The position numbers and the translations under genes are program-made. From Zantedeschia hybrid cultivar (lineage: Eukaryota; Streptophyta; Magnoliopsida; Alismatales; Araceae), in contig JARZZO010000014.1 in assembly GCA_030544215.1 (NCBI GenBank), positions 18,634,234 to 18,698,233 on the forward strand: 64,000 bases of DNA, in the 5' to 3' direction. Positions 1 through 12,600 of the stretch are shown here, in pieces (position 1 is the first letter of the stretch; each line of letters opens with the position of its first letter). The notes below the pieces were generated by a model. The model searched no databases, was not told the origin of the DNA, and worked only from the letters and a program-made list of their open reading frames with translations.

Positions 1-573
1 TCAGCCTAAAGCTTCCATGTTGCTTTTGTGGTATGCATAAGGCCATTCTCATTGGAGATCAGATCTCCTTAATATGGGGGCTGACTAAACTCGGTCAGTA
101 CACTTGAAGGGGGGGGGGGGAGAGTTTTTTGAAAAAAAAAAAATCCCGCCGAATTGGAGAACCCCCCTCCAGTATCCTGATCGAATTCGATCAAAACCCT
201 GTACTAAGAGAACCTTGTCTCTTCTCGCTACAGCCATTTGCTTTCACTTCCATCTTTTCTTTTTCTAACATGGGAGAGAGCGAAGCTTCCGGGTGGAGCT
301 CACAGTAGGAGATTCTATTCCCAGACAGCCTTTGGTCGATGGTCTTGTCTCCAAATAAATTCCCTTGCTCCCTTGTTTCTAGAAAGTTACAAGGAGCTCC
401 ACGTCATTATTCTATAGTATCAGTTTCCCGGTTAAACATCGAGAAGCATTGAGAGCAGTAGTGATAAATAACAAAGGAACTCCAATAATGAGTGGAGTAA
501 GCATCATCTAATAAACACTTTTTAATTTTATGATTTTTCCGATATAAGATTATTCTAACAAATCACTGCACCT

Positions 574-574
<1 letters not shown>

Positions 575-610
<36 letters not shown>
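575..610. repeat. (TA)n microsatellite
   Basis: About 18 uninterrupted TA units are read directly from the sequence. It is a simple repeat with no gene nearby. Confidence 0.95.
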
Positions 611-612
<2 letters not shown>

Positions 613-2689
613 ACCGTAGAAGGTGCAGCGAGACTTAATTCCGTGCGAGCCATCTGATCTTCCAATTAGATGGAATCCATGTACGGATGTGGTACATTAG
701 TACCCTATGGGCCACGGAGGTCTGCAGAGAAAGTAGTGTGGGCCAGATGAAACTTGCTGATGAGCCAAAGGGTCTATTTATCCACTAAGAACAACTTTGG
801 GGAAACCCAAAGGGCAAATCCAAATAAATATTTAATAATAATGCAGCCCCAAGATATGCTGGTGGTGTGGCTACACAAGTGCTCCATCACAGGACGCCCT
901 TAGAGACTTACTACTCACGTCATTACCACATCCGTTGTGTGCAGTGCAAAGATCATCAACGTAAGTCCACTATGATAGATATATAGACGACAACATCATC
1001 TATGTAAAGCGTAGTGTGCTATAGAAAATAAAAAACCGCAGTTATCAAATCAAAGTCTCACAGAGATACGAACATTATTCAGATTTTTGGCCCTTCGTCC
1101 AATTTAATCCTTATTATATATCATAATATGAGTTGTTAAAACGCTTCAATACACCCGTCAGGAACATCGATCATTAGAAAAAGATTCATGTCAAAATCGC
1201 TTTTGACATGACCTTTTGCCTCTTACAACTGACATATTTGATAAGAGCTACCTGATCAAATAATCAGATAGCTCTTCACGAATGAGACAAGGGTTATATA
1301 TGTAATAGAAATGTAGAATATAATAGTATTCTTATTTTTGAAGGGGTCCAACACCTCTTCATTAATGGACTTCTCCTGATTGCACACACCTGATCCAAAC
1401 TCCAAAACCATGCCTTAGAGATCGATTGACCAGTCCAAAAGGACATGTAGTTCCTATGATTGAGATGGACCAGGTCAGTGTAGAATGGCAGTTGTTCTTC
1501 TGGCCGACTTGTTGGAGTTTGGAAAGCTAGTATTGGCAACATTGTAGAGGCTTTCCCGGTCAAATGGGGGACTAATTTAAATACGATTATGTCAGTGGGG
1601 ATCACACTGTACTACCTTGAACAGGTCCCTTTCAATCCTCGCGTGCACGAAGCTTCGTTGCATGGTGCCTCCTCGTTCCCAAGAACCTACGCGTTCCACG
1701 GTTCTCGGTCTTGCCATTTATAGTGTGGGGAAGGTCAGCAGTGAGCAGGATCAAATACTAGTCTGCGGAGGACGGAAAAAAAAAGATTTTTACATATATA
1801 TATATATAATATCTTCAAAAATCAATTGTACCCTTTCGTTAGCTTGTCGTGAACTCCAACAGAATATATCACAAAGATTCAATATAATTTTACATGTTTA
1901 CTCTTAGATTCACTAAACTTATATATATATTCTTAACTTTATCAGAATTTATAAAAAAAATTCAGCATACTCTGTTGGAGTTCAAGACATTTTGATGGGA
2001 GAGTATAATTGCAACACTTCTGAAATGTTTGAGAATATTTTATATAATATATGAAAGTTGGAAGTAGAAATATAAATATGCTAGTTTTACACTCACTCGA
2101 CAAAGGGGTCAATATCTTTAAAAAAAAATCCTTTATACTGAATTAGACATGAATTTTTTTTTAATATAAATCCTTTAACACGGTGGCGACCCGGAGTATA
2201 TCAGGAAGGGACCGGTCTCACTAATTCGCTTGATAGTACAAGCCCTTTGTCATAAGATATGGTACGACCGAGTGGCACCACCAAGCCAAACTTAAATGAT
2301 AAAAAAAAGTTAAAAGGACCGGCTTCAATTTCTTGGTACAAGTGAGAGTTGCCTCATTTAACATGAATAAAGACACAAAGGGCATAGCTAATTAATGACC
2401 AGATATCCGGACTTGTTATAATAAAGAGGAGAATATTTTTGATATTTTTAAAATATATTAAAGTATATATATATATATATCTTAAGACAATCTTGTCATA
2501 CTACTTTTGACATAATATTGAAATGTTTTCTGAACAAATGGTTCAATTGTCAAGTATTTATGGTGCCTCTCAAGAGATTCAAATCTCATGAGTCTCTTTG
2601 TTAGAGATATTTCTGTATAGACTATAAACTTTTTACTTAATTAGGTGATAATTTCAGATCAATTTGACCAACAAAAGAAAATAATCATA

Positions 2690-2790
2690 TAAGTTATATC
2701 CATATAAATAAGGTGGTAGGGATTGAACCGGCGACCTATTCAAACAAAAAAGTAATAAAATATTAACCGGCCTAGTGACATAATAATAGA
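2690..2790 (-). mobile_element. possible tRNA-derived SINE fragment
   Basis: On the minus strand an A-box-like stretch (CACTAGGCCGGTTAA, near 2763-2777) is followed about 40 bases later by a B-box-like GGTTCAATCC (2720-2729). This is the arrangement of a polymerase III promoter in plant SINEs. No tail or target-site duplication was resolved, so the call is weak. Confidence 0.3.
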
Positions 2791-3951
2791 GTCCATAGGT
2801 GATGGGGTCTCTATCAGGAATGCTTGAAGCTGGCGATAACGCAGAGGAGGAATCTGGTCGCCCACCTAGAAAGTGCCCATGGTCAAATACACTGCTTTAT
2901 TCCTTTCTTTCTCAGCACTAGCTGTTTTGGTGATCAATAAAATTAATAGGGCATTGGGCCCTCTTTAACACGTGAAAGAGGGAGTGTATTGAAAACTGTA
3001 AGGGAGGATAGGGATGAACGGGATGCACACGGCTTCCACGTTAGGCTGATGTCGACAGATTGAGATCGTCTACTTTATTTCTTTATATTATTTATACTTC
3101 ACTCTTATTCTATTGTAATAACTGAATCAATCAGAATAAGTGAAATATAAGTGATTGTAGAAGAAATCGAATAGACGATCTCAATCCGAAGTCGACTTGC
3201 TTTCCTCTTTCCTCTCCTCCACCACCTGGTAATGCAAGTCTGCAGTCTGCAGCACAGGACGATATAAAATTGGAAGAGAAAAAACGTGGGGGAAGGGGCC
3301 TCGAATGGTCACTTTGTCCTCTCCTCCTGTCCACCCTGTGGGCTGTTGCCTTCTGTGCTGCACTGGTGGTGGAGATGGTTCTTTATAGTAGATGGCTTCC
3401 TAATATTGAATTGCTGTGAAACAAAACAAATTATGTGGTTCTAGCGTGTTCACCTGGACTAAGAACATTAATATCAAAGAACGAAGGAATTTGACCTTAA
3501 ACATAATTGAATGGAAACTGAAAGAAAACAACTTTCAGCTGTGAGTTAACAAAAAAAAAAAAAAAGGTGTATCTAATGCACATGACTCGTGTCAACCGTA
3601 TGATCTGAAGAAGAGTGTAAATACGAAATAGTACGGGTCCAGGTTGATCCAAACTCAATATAAGTAGATCACACATCCAACAGAATTCCTTGGTAAATAG
3701 ATAAACATATTGAAATTTGGTTCTTGTTCCTTGTTTTTATTTAATTTTGAATTTTAAGCAGGCCAAAGATATTCATTTGTGGAGAAGTTGGGGTGAGATC
3801 ATATTTTCTTTTTCTATTTTCTAGCCGTCCAATCAATAATCAGATAGCTTTGGAGCTAAGTTCAGGTGGCCCCAAAATCAAATTTTCTGTTACAAGTTCG
3901 AAAGTCATGCCATCCGATCAACTAAAGGGATGTCAGCTCTAGATTATATCT

Positions 3952-4290
3952 GTTAGAATAGTCTCACGTTGTAAAAAAGATAAAACAAACAATGCTTAAA
4001 TGTATGGTGCCTATTCCACTTAATAGTTTAAGGCTTTGAGTTGGATGGTCCAATAACTTCAATATGGTATCAGGTCTATGGTTATGAATCGAGCCATACA
4101 TCTCGTCTTTATAGTGTACATGACAGATCTTAAAATAAACCTACGTGTGAAGAGACATCATAGAATAATCTCATGTCGAAAAAGAGACAAAACAAATAAT
4201 ACTTAAACAAATGATGCATACTCCACTCAATACCTTAAGGTTTGAGTTTAATGTCTCAATAACTTCAATAATATGATCATCTATGAGTGT
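3952..4290. repeat. two diverged direct repeats, about 207 bp apart
   Basis: The stretch beginning TAGAATAGTCTCA at 3954 recurs, diverged, at 4161 (TAGAATAATCTCA). Similar order follows in both copies: AAACAAA, AATGCTTAAA/AATACTTAAA, CTCCACT or TTCCACT, TTTGAGTT, AATAACTTCAATA. The TGTTAGAATAGTCTCAC start resembles the 5' end of some Ty1/copia LTRs in plants, but no terminal boundaries or coding sequence are visible. Confidence 0.5.
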
Positions 4291-5335
4291 AGCAAATATT
4301 TCTCTTATTTATGTTAAACTCTAATGTAATTGACAAAAAGTATTCGCAAACCTCTTATCGTATTTTTATCTAACACAAGCTAACAGGTCTCTTATTTAGT
4401 AAATCGATATATCTCAATCGAAAATTACTAGATCTAATGTGTTTTGCTAAGAAGCAAGGACCTGCTTTGTGCGAACATAGTTCAAAACTTTTTTAGTTAA
4501 AAGTATTTTCTGACTTTTTTGGCATTTTCAGTAAGAAAAAATGTTAAATCCTGAAAGTCAAATCCTGAAAGCCATCTGACAAGTTCACATTCCAACTTAT
4601 CACGTCCAGAAAAGAACAGAACTAACAATTGTCTAGTCCGATTGCTCACAACTATTTGAATTGCGTGCCTCTATAGACAACCTTGACCTGAAGCCGAGTG
4701 CCTCAGGAGTCAGGATGGACGACTGTGATCACGGTTGAGGGCTCACTTCTAAAATACGGCATGGTCAAAGAAGAGAAAAGGTCGTCTTGGCTTCGGGACG
4801 ACCAGACCCATGCGTGTTGACGCAAAGACGAGTCAACATGTAGAACCCAGCTAGCGTCACAGCTTTCGGGGAAGAAAAAAAAAAAAGGATACGTTTGGTT
4901 TCATGTAAAACAGATTACATGAAAAACTTTTTGCGAACAGTATAACACAATGACTCAGTTGATAATCCACACATTTTAGTCAATGAAAATCTTAATTCAT
5001 CGATCTTCCTTTTCTTGTTTCAATTTTAGCATCATACGATGAGACGGAATACCTTCTTTCACAATAATTGAAAATATTTTCACAAGTATCAAATGATATT
5101 TTCTTGTAAATGTTTTTTTAAACTTTTTCTATTTAATTATTTGTACATAAAAAGTAATACTTATTGCACCGTTGTCGGCACGAAAAAAGTAAGTTAGATT
5201 GAATTCCTCAATCTCATTCCCTAATATAGAGAGCTCACATGAGGGGTTGGATTGTCTCTTCTCATTAAATGTGTCTTGACTTCATCTGTACGTCAACGCA
5301 CACAGAAGCTAGATTAAAAAAAAAACAAAATTTAC

Positions 5336-5532
5336 CAATCAAACTACTCTTTGAAAGTATGAATTGTACTCTCAAGAGTACGATCAAACGCTTCAGAGCA
5401 CGATCATGTTCTCTAGAACACTAGAGCATCATGCTCCTGTGAGAGTAATCGTGCTCTGAAAAGTTCTAAAGAGTTTGATCGTGTTTTCAAGAACACAATC
5501 CATACTCTCAAAAGGTAATTTGACAGTTTTTT
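5336..5532. mobile_element. foldback (hairpin) element, MITE-like
   Basis: The left arm (CAATCAAACTACTCTTTGA, then GTATGAATTGT, ACGATCAAACGCTTC, AGAGCACGAT) is matched in reverse complement by the right arm (AGTATGGATTGTG, ACGATCAAACTCTTT, AGAGCACGATTAC). The whole of about 195 bp can fold into one imperfect hairpin with its loop near 5430. No transposase is present and no target-site duplication was confirmed. Confidence 0.6.
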
Positions 5533-5725
5533 TTTTTTTTTTAAATCCAGACCTTCATATATATATATTGCCGTATGCATAACATCAAAATGCATTTAAC
5601 AAAGCAGACAGCCCCTATATAGACTCTCCAGCAGATAACGAAATAGGATTGAGAGTCTAAATTCAGCTCACCATTTTTCCGCCGGTAACAATGCAACAAG
5701 CATCACTCCTTATATAACTAACATT

Positions 5726-5829
5726 AAACGCATCCTTGGAGGCACAAGATCCACGAAACACTCCCCACTGGACTCCTTACATAACATAAAACGCATCCTT
5801 GGAGGCACAAGATCCACGAAACACTCCCC
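5726..5829 (+). repeat. two-copy tandem duplication, 63-bp period
   Basis: A 41-base stretch starting AAACGCATCCTTGGAGGCAC at 5726 is repeated without change at 5789. It is a recent small tandem duplication in intergenic DNA. Confidence 0.9.
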
Positions 5830-7060
5830 GGTGGACAATCCTCACAAGCCAAGAGATCTTCTCTAACATGAATTTGTTTGTGCCGAGTCAAATTGAAAAG
5901 CGCTTTATCGTATGTTAGATATAATCTATATGATGCCTCATTAAACGCTAAACCAAGGGACCATATTAAATCTTATCTTTAGACGGCCGGATGGGAAGGC
6001 GACATTCACACGCACACTTGCTCTCTTTCCCCCCTTTCGAGCAAGGGCATGCTCTCGGGAGAAGGTAGAGAACTGGTCCCCTCTGGGGACAATTGACGCA
6101 GGGCCCCTTGTCTCAACTTTAAAAAATTAAAATTCCAGTTAAGAGTCTTAAAACTCTAAGACTGATCTGTTTCCTATTAGATAAGATATACCTAGTCCTT
6201 CGGATTACTATTTCTGAAGACGAAACACGTAATCCAATGTAGAAAGCCGATTACTTGTGATGTCAACTCATTCAATAAGTAATAGATATCTAGAATATTG
6301 ACACTCCCAAAATAGACTTGAGATAAAGTTACAAAAAAAAATAAAGATAAAGTTGTCCACCTTGTGCACGCTAGTCGGTTACCAACTTCGTTTGGCACCA
6401 ACATGTACCCCGAATGATCACACCCACTTAGGAGTCGTTCTCACTCCTTGTTCACCGTAAAATACTATAAAGTATCTTAAATAGCTGTAAAATGACAGTC
6501 CTCCGATAATTAGACTGCTGAAAATTATTTTATGTTATTTTTTTCGTATGTTTAAAATGTCTGCCACATTATAGAATCGATGGGCCTTATAATCCTTCTT
6601 TTAGTTAATTTTAGTTTCCATTTCAAAACCACCATATATTAAAATCAAAGATTTTAGAATTAAAAATTCTATTTTTAGAAATTTAAAATCAATAATTCTA
6701 AAATGAAAACTCACAACAAAGCCCGAAATCAACACAAGATGTACCCAGCAGCGGATACCCCGCCGCGGTCCAGCTGAGCCGCCGCCACAATTGGTGACAC
6801 CCACCGATGGAACCGCCCCCGCCCCTAATAGCCAGCCGGTGAGCCAAGCTCCCCAGCCGCTGCTCAACGGAGGAGATAGGGGGAAGAGAAAGGGAACCGA
6901 CGCGCCCTTCACGACCGCGTCGGCACGCACACGATGCCCCCTACCTCTTTCGTGGGACCCACTCCCACCACTGGAAACAGCCCCTCGGGACACGCCCGCC
7001 ACGCCTTTCCCACCCCCCCCCACGCCCACCGTTTTCCCCTCTCCTCCTCTGCGCGCTATC

Positions 7061-7068
7061 TATAAAAA
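7061..7068 (+). promoter_or_regulatory. TATA box of the CAF1 gene
   Basis: TATAAAAA sits 135 bases before the chosen CAF1 start codon, at the entry to the GC-rich gene body. It lies inside the in-frame upstream extension of the reading frame, which argues that the extension (from 6791) is promoter and leader rather than protein. Confidence 0.75.
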
Positions 7069-7195
7069 AGTCCCCCCTTCCTCCCCCAACAGAAACCCAT
7101 CAAACAAGGCAACGAAACAAGCAGCGGCGGAAGAAGAAGAGGCCGTCAAGGCACACCTCACCCAAGATTTCACTAACCAGAGACACCAGCAGACC

Positions 7196-8056
7196 ATGCA
7201 ACCCAAGCAGCAGCGCCGCCCGCCGCACAGGGCGTCGGCTTCGCCAGAGCAGCCCGTCCAGATCCGTTCCGTGTGGGCTGCCGACCTGGAATCCGAGATC
7301 CAGCTGATCCAGACCCTGATCGACCGCTACCCCTACGTCACCATGGACACCGAGTTCCCCGGCGTGGTCTACGGCCTCCGGGGGAAGCCCTCCCACGCCC
7401 CCCGAGAAGAGCGCTACCGCTGCCTCAAGGCCAACGTCGACGCCCTCCACCTGATCCAGCTCGGCCTCACCCTCTCCGACGCCGACGGCAACCTCCCCGA
7501 CCTCGGCCTCGGCGGCGGCGGCGGCGGCTTCATCTGGGAGTTCAACTTCCGCGAGTTCGACCCCGACCGCGACAGCCACGCCCCCGACTCCGTCCAGCTC
7601 CTCCAGCGCAGCGGCATCGACTTCGACCGGAACCGACGCGACGGCGCCGACTCCGCGCGGTTCGCCGAGCTGATGATGTCCTCGGGGCTGGTGTGCAACG
7701 ACGCCGTGAGCTGGGTGGCCTTCCACGGCGCCTACGACTTCGCGTACCTCGTCAAGGTGCTCGCCGGCGGGCCGCTGCCGGAGAGCTTGGAGGACTTCCT
7801 GGAGCTGCACCGGGCCTTCTTCGGCGAGAAGGTGTTCGACGTGAAGCACATGACGCGGTATTGCGACTGCCTCTACGGGGGGCTCGAGCGCGTGGCCAAG
7901 GAACTGCGGGTGGAGCGGGCAGTGGGCAAGTGCCACCAGGCCGGCTCCGACAGCCTCCTGACCTGGCACGCCTTCCTCAGGATGAGGGAGGTGTACTTCC
8001 TCCAGAACAGTGAGGAGAGTCTCGCTGGTGTAATATATGGATTAGAAGTTTGTTGA
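7196..8056 (+). CDS. CAF1: CCR4-associated factor 1 (CAF1) poly(A) deadenylase
   Basis: This encodes a 286-residue single-exon protein of the CAF1/POP2 family, the DEDD-type 3'-exoribonuclease of the CCR4-NOT complex that shortens mRNA poly(A) tails. The catalytic residues are visible: D51 and E53 in MDTEFPG, D181 in GAYDFAYLVK, and H247 and D252 in HQAGSDSLLT. The protein starts with the usual IRSVWAADLESEI lead-in and ends in YGLEVC, so length and both ends fit complete plant homologues (about 270-290 residues). I chose the ATG at 7196 because the family alignment begins just after it and a TATA box lies 135 bases upstream. The frame stays open back to 6791, but that part is promoter and leader. 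A glycine run at residues 105-111 interrupts the region between motifs I and II. Plant CAF1 genes are often intronless and stress-responsive; regulation is not shown here. Confidence 0.95.
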   Translation: MQPKQQRRPPHRASASPEQPVQIRSVWAADLESEIQLIQTLIDRYPYVTMDTEFPGVVYGLRGKPSHAPREERYRCLKANVDALHLIQLGLTLSDADGNLPDLGLGGGGGGFIWEFNFREFDPDRDSHAPDSVQLLQRSGIDFDRNRRDGADSARFAELMMSSGLVCNDAVSWVAFHGAYDFAYLVKVLAGGPLPESLEDFLELHRAFFGEKVFDVKHMTRYCDCLYGGLERVAKELRVERAVGKCHQAGSDSLLTWHAFLRMREVYFLQNSEESLAGVIYGLEVC

Positions 8057-9641
8057 TTAATATAAGTTTCATTCAAATTCCTTATATTCTTTTTGCCTCT
8101 CCTCTCTCCCTCCCTCTATCAAAAGAAAAGAAAACCCCTGTTGTGCTTTTCTTTTAAAAAAAAAATTCCCAGAGGTTTTATGGGCAGGAAATGGAGTATT
8201 CTGATTGTTGGAAAGGCAGCATCACGTTGGGTGGACTGTTTACTGCAGAATCTGTTCAGGGCTGTGAGGAGATGTGAAGAAGACAGTTGTGATACAGTGA
8301 TCATAATTGGTGGAGTTGGTGTGATTGGGGTATGCCTGAGGACGGCATCTGATGCAACCTGAAAGTTGCTCTCCTGGAAACAAATTGGAACACTAGTAGA
8401 AGCATAAGTGGGTTGAGATAGGAGAGGAAGAGTTGTCCCAAAATAGCAAGAGCTAGAATTTGTGGACACTACGGGATACAACAGAGAATGCTATTGAAAT
8501 TGAGGGGAGCAGTTCAGATTAAGACCAGAAGAGCAGTGTTTGAAATTCAAAACAGAAGCCAGATTGCAGCAGAGAGACATGGGCATAAATTAGCTGAGTC
8601 CTCTTGAAGTGTTGGGAACAAACTACAAAGGCAAGGACGTGAACAAGTGGGAGTTCCTTTTCTGTTAAAATGGGAGGTGCACTTTGCCAGGAAAGAGGAT
8701 TACTGGATTTTTGCAGGTATGGAGTAAGAGGTCCTTATTTACATTGTGGGAGAGAATCTCCCTACCATTGAGGTGACAATTCGGCTAACCAAAGGCTGGA
8801 CTGTCATACTAAGGTTAACAATCTAACACAGCTCCAGTACATGTGTGATGATAAGAGTGGTTAAAGAAGCCTAAGTACATTCAGAAGTGAAAAGACACCC
8901 AAATATTGATAAAAATAGGTCAATTTTGTCAATTGAAAAGATAAAAGACAAAAAAGCTCCAGTACACGTGTGATGATAGAGTGGTTAAAGAAGCCTAAGT
9001 ACATTCAGAAGTGAAAAGACACCCAAATATTGATAAAAATTGTGTTTTTAGGTCAATTTTGTCAATTGAGAAGATAAAAGACAAAAAGATGAAGACCACC
9101 TGAATAACTCGCGCATTGATGTGATCTAACATGGGCAAAAAACCGGTGTGCCATACTTAAGTATCCTGAAAATGCAGCTGAAGTTGATGAAACTGGTCGA
9201 TCCATCTCTTGAATAGCAGAGACATGGATGAAATATAATATGTGAAAAAGAAGCTCAAAGTATGGACAAACATCGAGTAGAAGAAATTAACTTTAAAAGT
9301 CTTAAAACTTCTTTACAACATACATTCCTAACCTGCAGTATCCGTAATCATCCAATTTGTAGATAGAACCGGTCAACGGAACAAAAAACCATCAACCGTG
9401 GTGGGGCATGCTTGAGCCATTGCATCTGAGTATATCTTCAACTATTGCAGTTCCATCGATTTGATTAATCAAGGGCTTTGCTCTTGCTGTCCAATAGAAA
9501 AGAAAGCAGTTCTTTGCACCGAACGAGTACAATCATTCACCGGACTTATCATTGGCCAAAAAACTGATCTCTGATTGTTATCTATTGCAGGGCACATTTT
9601 GAGACTGCTCATGCTCGTGATTTCTAATAAATCACGCAGCA
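8057..9641. other. intergenic region between CAF1 and the convergent MPP alpha gene
   Basis: This holds the 3' untranslated regions of the two tail-to-tail genes. I see no further coding exon. A diverged 125-133 bp tandem duplication lies at 8831-9088. Confidence 0.6.
8831..9088 (+). repeat. tandem duplication, two units of 125 and 133 bp
   Basis: Unit 1 (8831-8955) starts GCTCCAGTACATGTGTGATG and unit 2 (8956-9088) starts GCTCCAGTACACGTGTGATG. They are nearly identical throughout. Unit 2 carries an insertion of about 9 bases (TGTGTTTTT, near 9041-9049). Confidence 0.9.
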
Positions 9642-12600
9642 TCACTTGGAACCTGAAACTTGGAAGTGTTGACTAACTGATTCATAACTTGGGACACGAC
9701 CAACTGCAGTGGGCACCACGGTTAAAGTCATACTCTTTCCAGCATTAGCTTCCAAACAAAACATTTGTTGAGAAGGTAAAAAGGAAATACCATCTCCAAA
9801 GCACGCCATGGTCAACTTAGAAGATAATATCCTCTGTGCCACCATAGTAAGATCGTCAAGGGTCAGTTCATCTAGAAATCCCAAGAAATGCTCCACAGGT
9901 TTCCTACACCAAGTAACATGAAAGATAAGATGGTATAAGGATAGGAGTTTCTTGCAATGGGTGTCGTAGAATTTTCATATCCTACCGGCATCCATATGTC
10001 AATAGTTGCCTCCCAATATCCTCTGTGACAATCATCTAGATAAAGCATCAAAAGAAATAATAAATTCGCACACCATTTATCAAATCGAAAACCTCAAGGA
10101 AACAAAAAGAGAAAAAAAAAATCAGTATCTTCCTCACCCTGGATTCTAGGTTCATCAAAACAGCTGATTTGGTTGTATTTTTGGCTCGTTGAAATTCTAC
10201 CTCAGTTACTGAAATCATTTTCAGATGTTAGTCATCAAAGAATATGCTTGAAGTAGTAGTATGTAATGAGCACCGAAAGTCTAAAGAATGAGAGGATACC
10301 TTGGCCAGGAGTTGCCACTGCCAGCAGTTCGGCTGCTGCTATCTCAATAAGTTTTCCCACAAAATCTGCTCCCTGCATCAGTTTACAGCAATGAAACAAA
10401 GTCAACAACCATGCGGGTGAATATTTTGGTACATGAAAGGGCATATTTTAGAACTTCACAAAATATAGGATCACCACCTTTTTTTTTGGGGAAAGAAGGG
10501 GGGGGGAAGTGGTTTAACCATGCCTGAATCTGGTCTAAATGTGTGCTAGGTTAGGATTATATTGAACCTGTTTATCATCCAAGACACTCCAATCAGAGAA
10601 TTTATAATACCACCTTCTCGAATTTTTTCTCAACACATCAGACATAACAGTCAGGTGTAGCATGTGAAAGTTCAGGTACTTCATTAGGTACAAATATATA
10701 AGCAGGCAGTGTACCAACTCCTTTGTTTCAGGAAACTTACGAAACAATTATCAGTGAGATTTCCTTGTTAAATGACTTACAGTAGTTAGGTGGATGCCAA
10801 AAAGACCACTGTCATTATATATGCTACTAAATGCCACGATAGACTGGACTTGTCCGTACTTATTAAGAACGTGGAGATCTGCACCAAGCAACAAAATGGT
10901 GACAAAATTACCCAAGAATAGATTACAGAGTAACATATTCACAAGAAACACAGAACTAATAACAACATATCTAAATGCAAATGATATGAACAGTAAAAAC
11001 AACCATAGAATAAGGAAAAGAACCCTCAGTAATCTATAGGTCAGTACAATATAACATGGAATGCAAAAAGAATTTCTTAAAGCCTATCTGAATGCAAGTG
11101 TCAGCATTGCCAAAGCATCATATTTCTGCAAATCATGATTCAAGTGTTTGCTTCTCTCTCAGACACATGCATAGTTTTATTACAGATAAAAAGGAAAGTC
11201 AATGGGAAGTTGTCATACAAGAGCATCCTAATTATTCTCACAAGATGACATGTTTAAGAGAGGACAATGAATCCCATTAAAAGGAAGACATATTTCAGAA
11301 ATAGGGCAACTTCCCCTCCCCCCCACCCCTCTCCACACCTACCAACTGGCAGAAAGATGAGAAGGGATGGCTCATGGTGCCTTATCTCTGTTCCACACCA
11401 GGAATGGATGAGGGCCACCAAGGTATCAAAGCTGATTAATGCTTCTATAAGACTAGCTAAACTACATAGTATAGTGCCAGACAATTAAGAAGGGATGTAG
11501 GATGTGGGAACAAATTTAAAGCAATAAAGATGAGAATGTGTTAAAACTCTAAAAGTTAAAATAAGAGAAAAACATACTAGAATCATGGATGGCAGTACCG
11601 GTACCGGTGCCGGCTGGTACCGGTACGTAACGGTACCGGCCGGTACGATTGGTACCGGTTTAAAGGGGCCCAAAAAAATCAGAAAAAAAAGAGAAAAAAT
11701 CAGAAAAAATGTAAACAATTAATTAGCTATGTGTTGGGTGTGACAAAAGTGGGTTAAGACAGAGAAGTACACATAACACATACAAAATGACTATTTTCAT
11801 ACATATTAAACATGAAAAATATTATGTTAATGTACTAAATATTTACAAATAATAAATGTTAACGAAATCAAACGATCCTTACCTATGAAAAACATAAGTG
11901 AGTATACTAATATGGATAATAATCCGTAGATCCTTCTGATTCATCATCTGGTTGTTGTTGCTGGTATCCATAATAAGGTTGTATATGTTCCCTATATTCA
12001 CCATAACTAAACAATGATGCAGCCAAGTCGTGCATGCCTATTTGAATCCCTCTTGGAGTATATGTTTGTTGACTTGATGAAATTCTAGAATCATGATGCA
12101 AAGAAGTAGCATGAGAATAAGAAGAAGACCCTGACCCATAACTGCTACTGAGTGGATGGAGTTGAAAGTCTTTATACTCTACTCGATCTCCCCAGCTATA
12201 CATGCCTGCTTCTTGTTGACCACCTCTATAACATGACTGCTGTCCATACTGACTTTGTGAATCATAATCTCTTTGACTTTTATGTTGTCATCTTCTTGTG
12301 TCAATATGTAAAGAGAAAGAATATGCATACACTCTGCCCCCGGTAGTAGCACATGTAGCTGCACCAGCATCATCACTAGGAGACTCTGTCCCATCATCAT
12401 CATCATCATTATCATCTTGATCATAATCAACAATTAACTTTCTTTTGACATTACTTGATTTTTTCTTTTGTGATGCATGTTTTTGCTGGCTTTCTTTTCT
12501 TTCTAGATCTTTTTGCAAGTTCAATCGATTCAATAATCTTTTTCCTCGTGGTATATGCCTCACATAAATTTGCTTCATCTCATTAATTGCAGGATCGTCT

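Larger units (their letters stand above)
1..7060. other. gene-free AT-rich intergenic region
   Basis: I find no convincing coding exon here. Short open frames on both strands have no recognisable domain and no codon bias. What can be seen is simple repeats (TA run at 575-610, G run near 109-120), two small hairpins (stems 1187-1196/1201-1210 and about 1246-1276), direct repeats at 3952-4290 and 5726-5829, a foldback element at 5336-5532, and AT-rich palindromic sequence at 6640-6710 just before the GC-rich CAF1 promoter. Confidence 0.6.

Noticed and set aside
6791..7195. In-frame upstream extension of CAF1 (135 codons)
   Set aside because: It contains the TATA box and is Pro/Ser-rich without family similarity. 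The CAF1 alignment begins after the ATG at 7196.
7100..7969. 289-codon open frame on the minus strand opposite CAF1, and a 246-codon plus-strand frame at 7273-8013
   Set aside because: Shadow frames caused by high GC and strong third-position bias of the real CAF1 exon. They give His/Val/Glu/Gly- or Pro/Arg-rich nonsense with no domain.
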